Source: Sinorhizobium americanum (lineage in GTDB: Bacteria > Pseudomonadota > Alphaproteobacteria > Rhizobiales > Rhizobiaceae). From it: 64,000 nt of DNA. Every line of letters starts with the position of its first letter. Positions within the stretch are counted from its first letter, which is position 1. Position numbers and translations under genes: made by a program. Shown one piece after another: positions 27,850 through 36,286 of the stretch. The notes beneath the pieces were generated by a model. It saw nothing but the letters and a program-made list of their open reading frames with translations. It searched no databases and was not told the origin of the DNA. The stretch is from positions 1 through 64,000 of the forward strand of contig NZ_LNQC01000038.1 in the NCBI RefSeq assembly GCF_001651855.1, written 5' to 3'.

Positions 27850-28044
27850 CTAGGTGCGCTCACCGTGCGAAAAATCGGTAGAGGGTTGTTCGTCGTCGTC
27901 CGCATGCTTCGAGTACCGAGCAAACGGCTCGACGCTCAATGCAGCGACAAGTGCTGCCTTCATCCAGCGCCTGGAAGTGGCGTTAACCGCAAAGTCCGTT
28001 GCGCCAAGGGCCGCTTCGATCATCTCGGGCGTAACTTTTTTCAT
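27850..28044 (-). CDS. Possible small gene (64 aa)
   Basis: The product begins MKKVTPEMIEAALGATDFAV, NATSRRWMKAALVAALSVEP and ends with a polar tail. The KVTPEMIEAA start resembles short phage- or plasmid-borne hypothetical proteins. No ribosome-binding site is obvious, and the neighbourhood is degenerate, so it could be a remnant. Confidence 0.3.
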   Translation of the reverse strand: MKKVTPEMIEAALGATDFAVNATSRRWMKAALVAALSVEPFARYSKHADDDEQPSTDFSHGERT

Positions 28045-28891
28045 CGCGCAAACTTCATTCCAAAAGCCGGAAGGATCCTACGAGTTCCCAGGACATTAGC
28101 GTATTTATGGAAAACACCCAAGATAACCAGGTATCTCTTTGTCGCGCCCGCAGGCCTCCGCCCGCATCAACCGCTGCGGGCCGCGGCCCGAAATAGCCGC
28201 TGTCGGCCGGCCAGATGTCCGCGACGCTCAAGCACCTAGGGCGGCATGGGGAAAACACGCTGCCGGCGCTCGCCTCGGGCCTCAGCTATGTCAAGGCCTG
28301 GTGCTGCGACTGACGGCGCCCTCCCCCTGGCCGCGCCGAAGGCGCTGCTGCTCGCTTAGTTGCCCATCAGGGATCCGCCCCGGCGGGAAGCCGATCCGGA
28401 ACGCGTCATTCCAGTTCATTGCGGGATGGCGGATTTCTGAGATCTTCCGTCCCGGAAGTCATGAAGCAATCACTTGGACTCTACGCGTCGACTCTACGCG
28501 TCGAAGCAGGCGTCCCATGTCGTAATCGCCATTGGAGCGATGGATCCTATTGTCAGAGCTAGTGCGATCCGTTGATGTGGCACGCAAAGGAGAACTTTAG
28601 CAGCTTTGGCGTCAGACCTTTGCGGGCGAACTGGCGCCGAACATCGTTTCCCCGCCGGGGGCTGCACGAAAGGTCATATGGCCGCTCTGAAATGCCCCTT
28701 TCGCTCCTTGCCGCGAGCCTCACCCAGATTCTGGGGCTGGTTGTTGATGGGCTATTCACGACGCCGAGGTCGATTCTTTCGACAGCACGGTTGAACTGTT
28801 TGCAGTCGTTATCGTAAGCACTACAAAACCGCATCGTGCTGCTGGGAGCAGGGTACTCGACCCCCTTTTCGTCAGAGGAGACCATGCTTTC

Positions 28892-28911
28892 GGAGTTACA
28901 GCTGTAACTCC
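28892..28911. repeat. Perfect 20-bp palindrome, candidate parS site 1
   Basis: The site reads GGAGTTACAGCTGTAACTCC. A second copy sharing 17 bases (28894-28910) lies at 29847-29863, and a half-site (GGAGTTACAG) lies at 31232-31241 between repB and repC. The core GTT...GC...AAC resembles the palindromic parS of repABC plasmids, although it is 2 bp shorter than the consensus I recall. Position downstream of repC fits partition sites of some repABC replicons. Confidence 0.55.
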
Positions 28912-29239
28912 TGGGCTTCCTGTCCTCTCCAGCGCGACCTAGCAGCTGGTGTGGCCTTTACCACGGCTAAGTCGCCATTGCGGTACGCGAAAGTGCTCTC
29001 GCACGAGTCATCGTTGAGCAATTTAGGCGTGACCGTCGCGCGAAAGCTCGTCCATTACGTCAAACCCGGACCATGTGAAAGAGACAACAAACATGCTATG
29101 TCCAAGATTGACGGTCGCCTGAATCGCCCCCGAAGACGTTTCGCCATGACCTTGCGCGCGATCGTGATTGCGTCAGGCTCAACCAAATGTAGATAATCCC
29201 AATTCCAAAGGCCGGCCCCGGCGACCCGCCAGCGGCCCA

Positions 29240-29770
29240 GCGATCGCTTGTGACCGGTCAGCAAAGGATTCGATCATCTGCAGCGCCGCAACCGTTCGGC
29301 ATACCCGCTAGGCTCCGTCAGGCACGCATCGACCAGCCAACTGTGGCGGTTTTCCCTCAGCCAGTGGCCCATGAGACCAGCTTGGCCTTGTTGTCCGTGC
29401 CCTTCCGGTAAGTCTTGCATCTTGGTCACTCGTTGAGGGTTGGAACGCCTTTTGCGGTGAAATCTGCTTCCGCATTCCGACCGCGGCCTTCCGATGGGAG
29501 TTCGCCCGACGCGCATTAGCATCGAAGCTCTTCATCAATGCGCAGGCTTTGATCAACGTGCCATCGGCAGAGAAGTGGTCCGTTAACCAGCGGAGCAGAA
29601 GTTCATTTTGCAGCCTTTTCATCAAAAGGCGCTCAGAACGGATGGAATAAAATGCTTGCAAAAGCATGGCGCGCATAGGCTTCTCAGGCGCGATCGACGA
29701 CCGCGCGATCTCGCAGCGGTTGATCACGTCGAATGCGATCCTCCAGATCGACATAGCTGAAGAGTTGACC
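29240..29770 (-). pseudogene. Remnant of an IS5/IS1182-like transposase
   Basis: Pieces of one transposase can be read in successive frames on the minus strand: FSYVDLEDRIRRDQPLR near 29770-29715, then APEKPMRAMLLQAFYSIRSE, then DHFSADGTLIKACALMKSF (first DDE Asp region), then GLMGHWLRENRHSWLVDACL and MIESFADR near 29250. Several frameshifts and an internal deletion between the SIRSER and HFSADGT parts separate them, and the C-terminal third is missing. Terminal inverted repeats were not found. Confidence 0.7.
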
Positions 29771-29846
29771 CCGTCGTCACGACGCCGCCGCGCATCTACG
29801 ACTCCAAACGACCACGGACCTTTTTCAACAGCATGCTAGAGGCTCA

Positions 29847-29862
29847 AGTTACAGCTGTAACT
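29847..29862. repeat. 16-bp palindrome, candidate parS site 2
   Basis: AGTTACAGCTGTAACT is perfectly palindromic and shares its core with the 20-bp palindrome at 28892-28911. It lies 36 bp beyond the repC stop codon. Together with site 1 it brackets the transposase remnant. Likely a RepB binding site. Confidence 0.55.
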
Positions 29863-29898
29863 CTTGCCACGAAAGTGAGGCAGGCTTACCGCTCTCGC

Positions 29899-31149
29899 CT
29901 ACACCGCGTATTTTCCCTCCACCAATCCAAAGAGGCTTCGTTCAAGGTTGAGCTTTCCTTCGGCGGCACGATCAACCATTGCTCTGAAGTAGCCCCCCGG
30001 CTTCGAAATCTGCTCCGGATCCCGCAACGATTTTTCGAGAACAGTCGCCAGAATTGCCGCAGCGGCATATGCGCCCACGCGCCGCCGCCCGTCCATCCAT
30101 CCTCCTTCAGAGAGCCCGATCATTCGCCGCAACATTTCACCGCTCCGATCCAGCGCGGACCAAGTGTCGAAGCGTTCGCCGATCATCGATTGCGCTTCGG
30201 GACAGGCGCTCTGCAAAAGTCCGATCGAGACCGAACCCAGCACTTGTGTCTGGATATTCGCACTCGACGGGCGAGGGGATCTGTTTTGAAGCGCTAGAGC
30301 TTTCGTCCCGGGCGGTGCTTCAACAGCCATCGGGGCAGCGACGTTGCGCTCTAGTAAATATGTTCGCTCGTTACACCGCGGGCCTTTATCCTTACATGCA
30401 AAGGAAGATTCAGAGTTAATATATGTATTAGCCCTGACATTGATGTCACCCTCGGCTGCCATTTTGTTCTCTTCATTGCGCGCCTGGATCCTCTCCAGGG
30501 CGTCTGCATAAAGAGAACGATATGACTCGGCTTTGTCTAAGATGCCGCTCGCGGTCAAATCAGCTCCTTGGACTCGGCTCCTCAAATCTTCGGCATCCTC
30601 CGGAAAGGCATCGCAAAGATCTTCCATTGCCCGGGCCAAGCGCGCTACGTCTCGTCGCGCTTCGGTTTCCGCCGCGAGCCTTGCGCGATAGGCCGCTACC
30701 TTCTCTTTAATCTCCGCAAACCGCACCCGCGCTGGAGTGAAGTCGATTCCAAATCCAGCGATGATGCCACCCCCTGTGTCACGATAGACAAACCGTCGGC
30801 CAGTCGGACTGTCCCGGTAAGCGGCGATGCCAGCCTCAACGAGCCGGCGGATGCACCGAATGACCGTGCGCTCCGAGCGCATCGTGTACTCGGCCAGCTT
30901 CGCGTTCGAGACGGCGACAATGGGCCGCCCGGTCCCTTTCCAGTCCTCTGGACGCGATAGCCCCAAGAGAATGTCCATAACATGATACGTCGTGCCGTCT
31001 ATCCCGAGGATTGGAGCCGCCTGCTTCAGTAACACGGCAACGTCTCCTTTCGCGGTATCTGGCACATCATTCGTCATTGCCAAGCGACTGCTTGCGACGA
31101 TGGCTGGCGTGACACGTCTAAAAGACGCGACGGGTGTAATTTCTGACAT
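29899..31149 (-). CDS. repC: RepC replication initiator
   Basis: About 416 aa from ATG 31149; the frame is open to 31218, but the shorter start leaves room for the RNA-regulated leader. The N-terminal part holds a winged-helix initiator domain: VAVSNAKLAEYTMRSERTVI, RCIRRLVEAGIAAYRDSPTG, RRFVYRDTGGGIIAGFGIDF. The middle is a helical linker, and the C-terminal domain follows (SEGGWMDGRRRVGAYAAAAI, LRDPEQISKPGGYFRAMVDR). RepC binds the origin, which in repABC plasmids usually lies inside repC. It is third in repABC, and its level is set by the antisense RNA transcribed in the 31.2-31.4 kb gap. It is quite divergent from the best-known RepC proteins. Confidence 0.88.
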   Translation of the reverse strand: MSEITPVASFRRVTPAIVASSRLAMTNDVPDTAKGDVAVLLKQAAPILGIDGTTYHVMDILLGLSRPEDWKGTGRPIVAVSNAKLAEYTMRSERTVIRCIRRLVEAGIAAYRDSPTGRRFVYRDTGGGIIAGFGIDFTPARVRFAEIKEKVAAYRARLAAETEARRDVARLARAMEDLCDAFPEDAEDLRSRVQGADLTASGILDKAESYRSLYADALERIQARNEENKMAAEGDINVRANTYINSESSFACKDKGPRCNERTYLLERNVAAPMAVEAPPGTKALALQNRSPRPSSANIQTQVLGSVSIGLLQSACPEAQSMIGERFDTWSALDRSGEMLRRMIGLSEGGWMDGRRRVGAYAAAAILATVLEKSLRDPEQISKPGGYFRAMVDRAAEGKLNLERSLFGLVEGKYAV

Positions 31150-31245
31150 AGGATTCCCACTGTGGCGTATGCCACAGCTCCCATCTTCAGTTATTTGGAA
31201 GCCAGCAGGAGGGCGCAAAAAATCGGCCTCTGGAGTTACAGAGAC

Positions 31246-31274
31246 TTGATTGTTTGGCCGGGCCGTCCTAGAAT
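31246..31274 (+). promoter_or_regulatory. Promoter of the counter-transcribed RNA
   Basis: On the plus strand TTGATT (31246-31251) and TAGAAT (31269-31274) are spaced by 17 bases, a good sigma-70 type promoter. It points against repC and toward the terminator at 31330-31362. Confidence 0.65.
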
Positions 31275-31280
31275 CAGATT

Positions 31281-31362
31281 GCTAAAGTGATGTCGCGGAT
31301 CGGTTTCGGTCTGTTGGCTAATGGATCAAGGGTCTACCGATTGGCGTCGGTAGGCCCTTTTT
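31281..31362 (+). ncRNA. repABC counter-transcribed RNA (antisense control of repC)
   Basis: In repABC plasmids a short antisense RNA encoded between repB and repC on the opposite strand blocks repC expression and determines incompatibility. Here, in the repB-repC gap, a plus-strand promoter is followed after about 55 bases by an intrinsic terminator: arms 31330-31340 and 31347-31357 (11 bp with one G-U, loop TTGGCG) and then TTTTT. The predicted transcript is roughly 80 nt, similar to known examples. The start is estimated as 7 bases after the -10 box. Confidence 0.75.
31330..31362 (+). terminator. Intrinsic terminator of the antisense RNA
   Basis: GGGTCTACCGA, loop TTGGCG, TCGGTAGGCCC, then TTTTT. 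In the opposite direction the same stem can form in the repC leader and is likely the structure switched by the antisense RNA. Confidence 0.75.
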
Positions 31363-31382
31363 CGTCTCGGTTGTCACCTCAT

Positions 31383-32420
31383 TTAAGAGCCCTCTTTCTG
31401 CGTGGCGCGATATTCCTGCACGAGATCTGGAAGGCGTTCCAGAAGCCATGCCGATAGACCTGGGATACGCTTCTCAGGGATCGAGATAGTCATTGCATTC
31501 CCAGATCGTTTGGCGACGACTACGCTGCCATCTTCGATAGCTATCTCGGTGACGGCACTCTCCGACTTCCCTCGATTGTCCAATACTCCCAAAACCAACG
31601 AGAAGCGCTGATTGCTGTCGGCCGACGCCCAGTCTTCGTTCGAGGTGAGGGCCTCGACAGCATGGCGCTGCGTCGCATTGAGCGACCTGTTCTGAATGAG
31701 AGAGCCAAGTTTTTCCCACTTTGGTCTGCCGATCGAAGGCGCCGAGCCTATCAGCCGGATGAGATCTTCGGGGAGCGCCGCCGCGGCGTTTGTCAGGAAG
31801 GAAATATAGGCGATGTTTTTCTGTTCCTTTCGGCCGAGCGCTTCGGAGATCGTCTCGCGGCTGTAACCCTTCTCCTTAAGAGTGAGCGCAAAAAGAGCCT
31901 GCTCGATGAAGGAGAGGTTCAGGCGCTCAGAGTTCTCGATGCCCTGAGAGATGATCAATTCTTCATCGGAAAGATCTCGTACAATCGCTTTCACCGGACG
32001 CTTGAGGATCCGGCACGCCCGAAGCCGTCGATGGCCATAGGCCGCCTGATAGTGGTCCGGTCGGCCGGGGAGGGGACGCACGAGGATGGGGAGCTTTTGT
32101 CCAGCCTCCCTTATCCCCTCGACAAACGCTTCAAAGGTCCGGTCTCCCTCAATATCGAGCCGATCGCTGACGAACGAGGGAACTACTTTGTCAGGATCGA
32201 TTTCGATTATCGACTCGGCCGACAGCAGCTGCTCATGGAGCCGCTTGTTTTCTTCCTCGATGGAGACAAATGCCCTGTCCATTGATTTGACAGCGGCCGA
32301 GCCCACACGCCGCTTCTCCGCGTCAGCAGACATGGTAGCCGACGGTGTGACCAAATCGTCAGGATTTACGTTGGCGAACAGGCTCTTCATTCGCTGATTG
32401 CGGTCGCGCGGATTGGTCAT
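31383..32420 (-). CDS. repB: RepB (ParB-type) partition protein
   Basis: 345 aa from ATG 32420, which overlaps the repA stop as ATGA; an ATG four codons upstream is possible. ParB features: an N-terminal leader, then PDKVVPSFVSDRLDIEGDRT, EGIREAGQKLPILVRPLPGR, YQAAYGHRRLRACRILKRPV (ParB nuclease-fold box), and the helix-turn-helix region SFIEQALFALTLKEKGYSRE followed by TISEALGR. It binds parS, candidates for which are the palindromes at 28892 and 29847, and works with RepA in partition and autoregulation. Confidence 0.92.
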   Translation of the reverse strand: MTNPRDRNQRMKSLFANVNPDDLVTPSATMSADAEKRRVGSAAVKSMDRAFVSIEEENKRLHEQLLSAESIIEIDPDKVVPSFVSDRLDIEGDRTFEAFVEGIREAGQKLPILVRPLPGRPDHYQAAYGHRRLRACRILKRPVKAIVRDLSDEELIISQGIENSERLNLSFIEQALFALTLKEKGYSRETISEALGRKEQKNIAYISFLTNAAAALPEDLIRLIGSAPSIGRPKWEKLGSLIQNRSLNATQRHAVEALTSNEDWASADSNQRFSLVLGVLDNRGKSESAVTEIAIEDGSVVVAKRSGNAMTISIPEKRIPGLSAWLLERLPDLVQEYRATQKEGS

Positions 32421-33655
32421 GACCTGCCCCACACCTCTTTGATGTGCCGAAGAATCTCTTTGTTGACAGAATCGACTGACTCCAGCGCGCGATTGAGCGT
32501 ATCGCGGCCGACGCTTCCCCGGCTCATCTCATAGAGGCTTTTCTTCTCAAGGCCGGCGCTCGCAATCGCGGTAGTCTCGACAACCGCTGGCGCAAGAACA
32601 TCCTCTTTGAACAGAGAGCGAAGCAAAGTTACGACATTGACCTGTGGACCGTCGTTTGGATTGTGGCGAGTTATGACATACCGAATGAAGTCGTGCTTTA
32701 GCACGCCACCGCGTTCCTCGATGACATACATAAGGTCGCTCATCATCGCCAAGAACTGGTTCATGCTCGCGACGTCTATCATCGCCGGATGAATGGTAAT
32801 CAGAAGTCCGGTCGCGGCGCATAATGCTCCGAGCGTCAGATAGCCGAGCTGCGGTGGCGCGTCGATCAAGACCACGTCATAGTCAGCTTCCACTTCGCGA
32901 ATGACAGAAGACAGACGCCGAAAAAAAATCTCATCTCCACGACCGTGACCATCGGCAATTGCCTGTGGGGTCTCGTGCTCATACTCCATGAGTTCAAGGT
33001 TAGCGGGGATCAGATCGATACCAGAGAAGTAGGTTTTCCGGATGACATCTCGTATCGGGCGCCGCCGGTCATCGTATCTAATCGCCGCATAGACTGTCTC
33101 ATTCTCATCGACATCGAATTCTGGTTGATAGCCGAACATGGCTGACAGCGAGGCCTGTGGGTCGAGGTCGAGGGCCAGAACACGTAACCCAGCGATGGCC
33201 AGATAGTGAGCGAGATGAACAGTCGTTGTCGTCTTGGCCGAGCCTCCCTTGAAGTTCGCGACCGCAATGACCTGCAGCTTGTCCGAGCCTCTTCGCCTTG
33301 GCAGAAATTCAAGCGCGTCGTTAGGTCGCTTTCGCGCCAAGTGTTCACGTGTCTCATTGATCTGCTCAAGTGTGTAGGCGCGACGGCCGTTGTCGTGGCG
33401 GTCAGGGATGACGCCCTCCCCATCCAACGACATTTGCCGCAAAGTCGATTCGGCTATTCCGAGCAGGCCAGCCACCTCGCGTGACGTGTAGGTTTTCAAA
33501 GTTTTGATCGCATTAGGCTCGTATATCCGCTCCCGCAGCGATTGCAGCTGTGCGGACAGTAATTGAGACTGCCTGCTAATCTTCTCGGCGGACGATTCGA
33601 TCATGTTTTCTGGCCGCATATTCATGGTTGTCATCACTCGCGACGCTTTTTTCAT
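32417..33655 (-). CDS. repA: RepA (ParA-type) partition ATPase
   Basis: 412 aa. An N-terminal helix-turn-helix part (YTSREVAGLLGIAESTLRQM) precedes the ATPase core: deviant Walker A VANFKGGSAKTTTTVHLAHY, VLALDLDPQASLSAMFGYQP, and DYDVVLIDAPPQLGYLTLGA (Walker B region). It acts with RepB to partition the plasmid and represses the repABC promoter. First gene of the repABC operon and divergent from traI across 352 bp that hold three GTTAAC sites and two lux-box-like elements. ATG 33655 is used; internal ATGs at residues 8, 11 and 13 are possible. Confidence 0.93.
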   Translation of the reverse strand: MKKASRVMTTMNMRPENMIESSAEKISRQSQLLSAQLQSLRERIYEPNAIKTLKTYTSREVAGLLGIAESTLRQMSLDGEGVIPDRHDNGRRAYTLEQINETREHLARKRPNDALEFLPRRRGSDKLQVIAVANFKGGSAKTTTTVHLAHYLAIAGLRVLALDLDPQASLSAMFGYQPEFDVDENETVYAAIRYDDRRRPIRDVIRKTYFSGIDLIPANLELMEYEHETPQAIADGHGRGDEIFFRRLSSVIREVEADYDVVLIDAPPQLGYLTLGALCAATGLLITIHPAMIDVASMNQFLAMMSDLMYVIEERGGVLKHDFIRYVITRHNPNDGPQVNVVTLLRSLFKEDVLAPAVVETTAIASAGLEKKSLYEMSRGSVGRDTLNRALESVDSVNKEILRHIKEVWGRS

Positions 33656-33682
33656 GATCGTCGCCCAATTTCCGTCGCGCTA

Positions 33683-33737
33683 CAGTTAACCGATTCCCGA
33701 GTTGCGTCAAACGCTGCTTGGTTAACGAACGGTTAAC
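33683..33737 (-). promoter_or_regulatory. Putative repA promoter with three GTTAAC sites
   Basis: On the minus strand TTGACG (complement of 33705-33710) and TAACTG (complement of 33683-33688) are 16 bases apart, a possible -35/-10 pair about 30-55 bases before repA. The palindrome GTTAAC occurs at 33685-33690, 33721-33726 and 33732-33737, overlapping or flanking it. These could be RepA/RepB operator half-sites. The assignment is tentative. Confidence 0.4.
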
Positions 33738-33834
33738 AGAAACCATGCCGACTGCCCGAGGCACATCAAAATTCTCTCGTGAAATCCGAGTATTAGAGGA
33801 AACACAGGCCGTCTACGTTCCCATTCTGTTTTAC

Positions 33835-33847
33835 TGTGAATCCTACA
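33835..33847. promoter_or_regulatory. Weak lux-box-like element
   Basis: TGTGAATCCTACA matches the reverse complement of the stronger box at 33932-33947 apart from a one-base deletion. Ti plasmids have two tra boxes in the repA-traI gap; this may be the second one here. Confidence 0.35.
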
Positions 33848-33931
33848 TAGGTTTGCCTCCTCGAAAACTTCGCGAAGTCCGTCCGGCGCGGAGCGAAACC
33901 GCGTTGTCGAGCGAATCGGTCTGAAAAAACC

Positions 33932-33947
33932 TTGTAGGATTCTACAA
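33932..33947. promoter_or_regulatory. lux/tra-box-like TraR binding site
   Basis: TTGTAG, GATT, CTACAA: perfect 6-bp arms around 4 bases. The core TGTAGGATTCTACA is close to the classic LuxR-type box TGTAGGATCGTACA. It lies 60 bases before the traI start, where AHL-bound TraR would activate traI-trb and possibly repABC. Confidence 0.6.
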
Positions 33948-34007
33948 CTGCCGCCTGATTGAGATTCGTGCTGATTTCCCCGTCGTCCAACAACGACGGA
34001 GAGATTC

Positions 34008-34628
34008 ATGCAGATTCTCGCGATTTCAAGACCGAGAAATATCCAAGAAGCCGAGCTTCTCCTCAGTCATCACGAGCTGCGCGCCAAGGTCTTTTCAGAC
34101 CGCCTGAACTGGGACGTCGACGTTGCGGCAGGCCGTGAGGCCGATGCATTCGATCATCTGCAACCGACCTATATCCTGGCCATCTCTAAGGCCGGTCGAC
34201 TGGCGGGATGTGCACGGCTTCTTCCTGCCACAGGCCCGACCATGCTGGCAGATGTGTTTCCCTCACTACTTCCGCAAGGCCGCCTGACCGCCCATTCGTC
34301 GATGATCGAGAGCTCCCGGTTCTGCGTCGACACGACTCTCGAAGAGGGGAGGGGAGACGGCTCCGTCCATGAGGCCACGCTGACCATGTTCGCGGGCATC
34401 ATCGAATGGTGCATGGGGAATAACTACACCGAGATCGTCACCGTGACCGATCTTCGGTTCGAGCGAATCCTCGCTCGCGTCGGCTGGCCGCTGCAGCGGA
34501 TGGGTGCTCCCGAGAAGATCGGTGTAACGATGGCCGTAGCGGGCACATTGCCCGCGGATGCGGACACATTCCAGAAGCTGCGGCCACCGAACTACCGATC
34601 CGAACTCACCGTCAGCCAGGTAGCGTAA
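34008..34628 (+). CDS. traI: TraI acyl-homoserine-lactone synthase
   Basis: 206 aa. It makes an N-acyl-homoserine lactone from S-adenosylmethionine and an acyl-ACP. All hallmark residues of the LuxI family are at the expected places: R25, F29, W35, D46, D49, R70 and F84, with E100 and R103 offset by one. GGAGAG precedes the ATG. It is the first gene of the traI-trb operon and lies 60 bases after a lux-box-like site, so it should be part of a positive feedback loop with TraR (44358-45062). trbB follows after 11 bp. Confidence 0.95.
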   Translation: MQILAISRPRNIQEAELLLSHHELRAKVFSDRLNWDVDVAAGREADAFDHLQPTYILAISKAGRLAGCARLLPATGPTMLADVFPSLLPQGRLTAHSSMIESSRFCVDTTLEEGRGDGSVHEATLTMFAGIIEWCMGNNYTEIVTVTDLRFERILARVGWPLQRMGAPEKIGVTMAVAGTLPADADTFQKLRPPNYRSELTVSQVA

Positions 34629-34639
34629 AGGAGATCGCC

Positions 34640-35617
34640 ATGAACCAGCTTCGTTCCCATCCGCGACTCGTGCGCAAACTTCAGGACGCGCTCGGCGATC
34701 ACCTGTGCGCCGCCCTGGACGATACGACTGTCGTCGAGATCATGCTCAATCCCGATGGTAGGCTGTTCATCGAGCGGCTAGGTCACGGTGTTGCGCCGGC
34801 CGGCGAAATGTCTGCCGCCGCCGCGGAGATGGTGATCGGAACCGTCGCTCATGCCCTTCAGTCGGAGGTGGATGATGAGCAACCGATCATCTCCGGCGAA
34901 CTGCCCATCGGCGGCCACCGGTTTGAAGGACTGCTGCCTCCGGTGGTGGCGAAGCCGGCTTTTACCATTCGCCGTCGGGCCTCACGGTTGATCCCGCTCG
35001 ACGACTTTGAGCGTTCTGGCGTCATGACCGCCCATCAGGCGTCGACGATCCGCAGCGCGATTGCCGCCCGGCTCAACATCATCATTTCCGGTGGAACTGG
35101 GTCTGGCAAGACAACGCTGGCTAATGCGATCATCGCCGAAATCGTCAAGTCAGCGCCCCAGGACCGCCTCGTCATCCTCGAGGACACGGCTGAAATCCAA
35201 TGCGCGGCGGAGAACGCCGTGCTCCTGCACACGAGCGATACTGTCGACATGGCGCGGCTCCTAAAGAGCACCATCCGGCTTCGGCCGGACAGGATTGTCG
35301 TCGGCGAGGTCCGCGACGGTGCTGCCCTCACACTGCTCAAGGCGTGGAACACCGGCCATCCCGGTGGCGTGGCGACAATCCACTCGAATACCGCCGTGTC
35401 GGCGCTACGAAGGCTCGAACAGCTGACCGCTGAGGCAAGCCAGCAGCCGATGCAAGAGGTCATCGGCGAGGCGGTCGACCTTGTCGTCTCCATCGAACGA
35501 ACTTCGCGCGGACGGCGTATACGCGACGTCATTCAGGTTGAGCGGTTTGCGGGCGGCGAGTACGCGATCGAAGCAGACCAACTGATTGAAGAGCAGGAGG
35601 TGCGCCATGTCGCGTAA
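34640..35617 (+). CDS. trbB: TrbB conjugation ATPase (VirB11 type)
   Basis: 325 aa. A hexameric ATPase at the cytoplasmic face of the mating-pair formation channel. Walker [10 protein letters not shown] at residues 151-159, Asp box ([13 protein letters not shown]), Walker B-like [20 protein letters not shown] and His box ([15 protein letters not shown]). AAAGGAGATC precedes the ATG. The 3' end overlaps trbC by 11 bp. Confidence 0.95.
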   Translation: MNQLRSHPRLVRKLQDALGDHLCAALDDTTVVEIMLNPDGRLFIERLGHGVAPAGEMSAAAAEMVIGTVAHALQSEVDDEQPIISGELPIGGHRFEGLLPPVVAKPAFTIRRRASRLIPLDDFERSGVMTAHQASTIRSAIAARLNIIISGGTGSGKTTLANAIIAEIVKSAPQDRLVILEDTAEIQCAAENAVLLHTSDTVDMARLLKSTIRLRPDRIVVGEVRDGAALTLLKAWNTGHPGGVATIHSNTAVSALRRLEQLTAEASQQPMQEVIGEAVDLVVSIERTSRGRRIRDVIQVERFAGGEYAIEADQLIEEQEVRHVA

Positions 35618-35987
35618 AGTCACCGTTGTCGCGCTGCTTGCCGCGCCCATCGTTCTCGCGCCGTTTGCTTGCGCGCTCGCCAGCTCTGGTGGCGGCGGGC
35701 TGCCGTGGGAAGCGCCGCTGGAGCAAATTCAGGAGTCTATCACCGGCCCCGTGGCCGGCGCCATTGCCCTTGCAGCGATGGCAATCGCCGGGGGCATGCT
35801 CATTTTCGGCGGCGAACTCAACGATTTTGCGCGGCGGCTCGTCTATATCGTCCTCGTCGCCGGCATCCTGCTCGGCGCCACCCAAATCGTCGGTCTGTTC
35901 GGCGCGACCGGCGCGTCGATCGGACTGATGGACGAGGAGAGGCAGTCGTTCGGCTTCAACGGAGAAGGGGAGGGGGCCCGTGGCTGA
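35607..35987 (+). CDS. trbC: TrbC pilin-like protein
   Basis: 126 aa from ATG 35607 ([11 protein letters not shown]); the in-frame ATG at 35586 lies deeper inside trbB and is less likely. A signal-peptide-like N-terminus ([20 protein letters not shown]) is followed by two hydrophobic helices (around [20 protein letters not shown] and [20 protein letters not shown]), the pattern of VirB2-type prepilin. It would be processed into the major pilus subunit. It overlaps trbD by 8 bp. Confidence 0.9.
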   Translation: MSRKVTVVALLAAPIVLAPFACALASSGGGGLPWEAPLEQIQESITGPVAGAIALAAMAIAGGMLIFGGELNDFARRLVYIVLVAGILLGATQIVGLFGATGASIGLMDEERQSFGFNGEGEGARG

Positions 35988-36279
35988 TTCCCTGTCCGGC
36001 CTGCAGCGCAATCGCATTCATCGCGCATTGTCCCGTCCGAACCTGCTGATGGGCGCCGATCGGGAACTGGTGCTGCTCACCGGGCTCGCCGCCGTCATCC
36101 TGATCTTCGTCGTCCTGACGGTCTATTCGGCGCTCTTCGGTATCGCCGTCTGGGTCGTGATCGTCGGGCTGCTCAGGATGATGGCGAAATCCGATCCACT
36201 GATGCGGCAAATCTACATCAGGCACATTTGCTACAGCCCTTACTACAAGGCGACCAGTTCGCCGTGGCGGCGGCATTGA
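35980..36279 (+). CDS. trbD: TrbD inner-membrane protein (VirB3 type)
   Basis: 99 aa from GTG 35980. Typical of VirB3-like proteins: a short cytosolic start ([20 protein letters not shown]) and a long hydrophobic hairpin ([39 protein letters not shown]), then a polar tail with the family-typical [15 protein letters not shown]. Works with TrbE in channel assembly. Confidence 0.92.
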   Translation: MADSLSGLQRNRIHRALSRPNLLMGADRELVLLTGLAAVILIFVVLTVYSALFGIAVWVVIVGLLRMMAKSDPLMRQIYIRHICYSPYYKATSSPWRRH

Positions 36280-36286
36280 GGAGGCT

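Larger units (their letters stand above)
27380..29230. other. Degraded region with little or no intact coding sequence
   Basis: About 1.85 kb with short frames in all phases, none convincing apart from the small minus-strand frame at 27850-28044. A perfect 13-bp tandem duplication (GACTCTACGCGTC twice, 28477-28502) and a 20-bp palindrome (28892-28911) are the only clear structures. The region probably accumulated by insertion and decay next to the replication locus. Confidence 0.55.

Noticed and set aside
28477-28502. Tandem 13-bp duplication as a CRISPR or iteron array
   Set aside because: Only two adjacent copies with no spacers; too few for an array or an origin.
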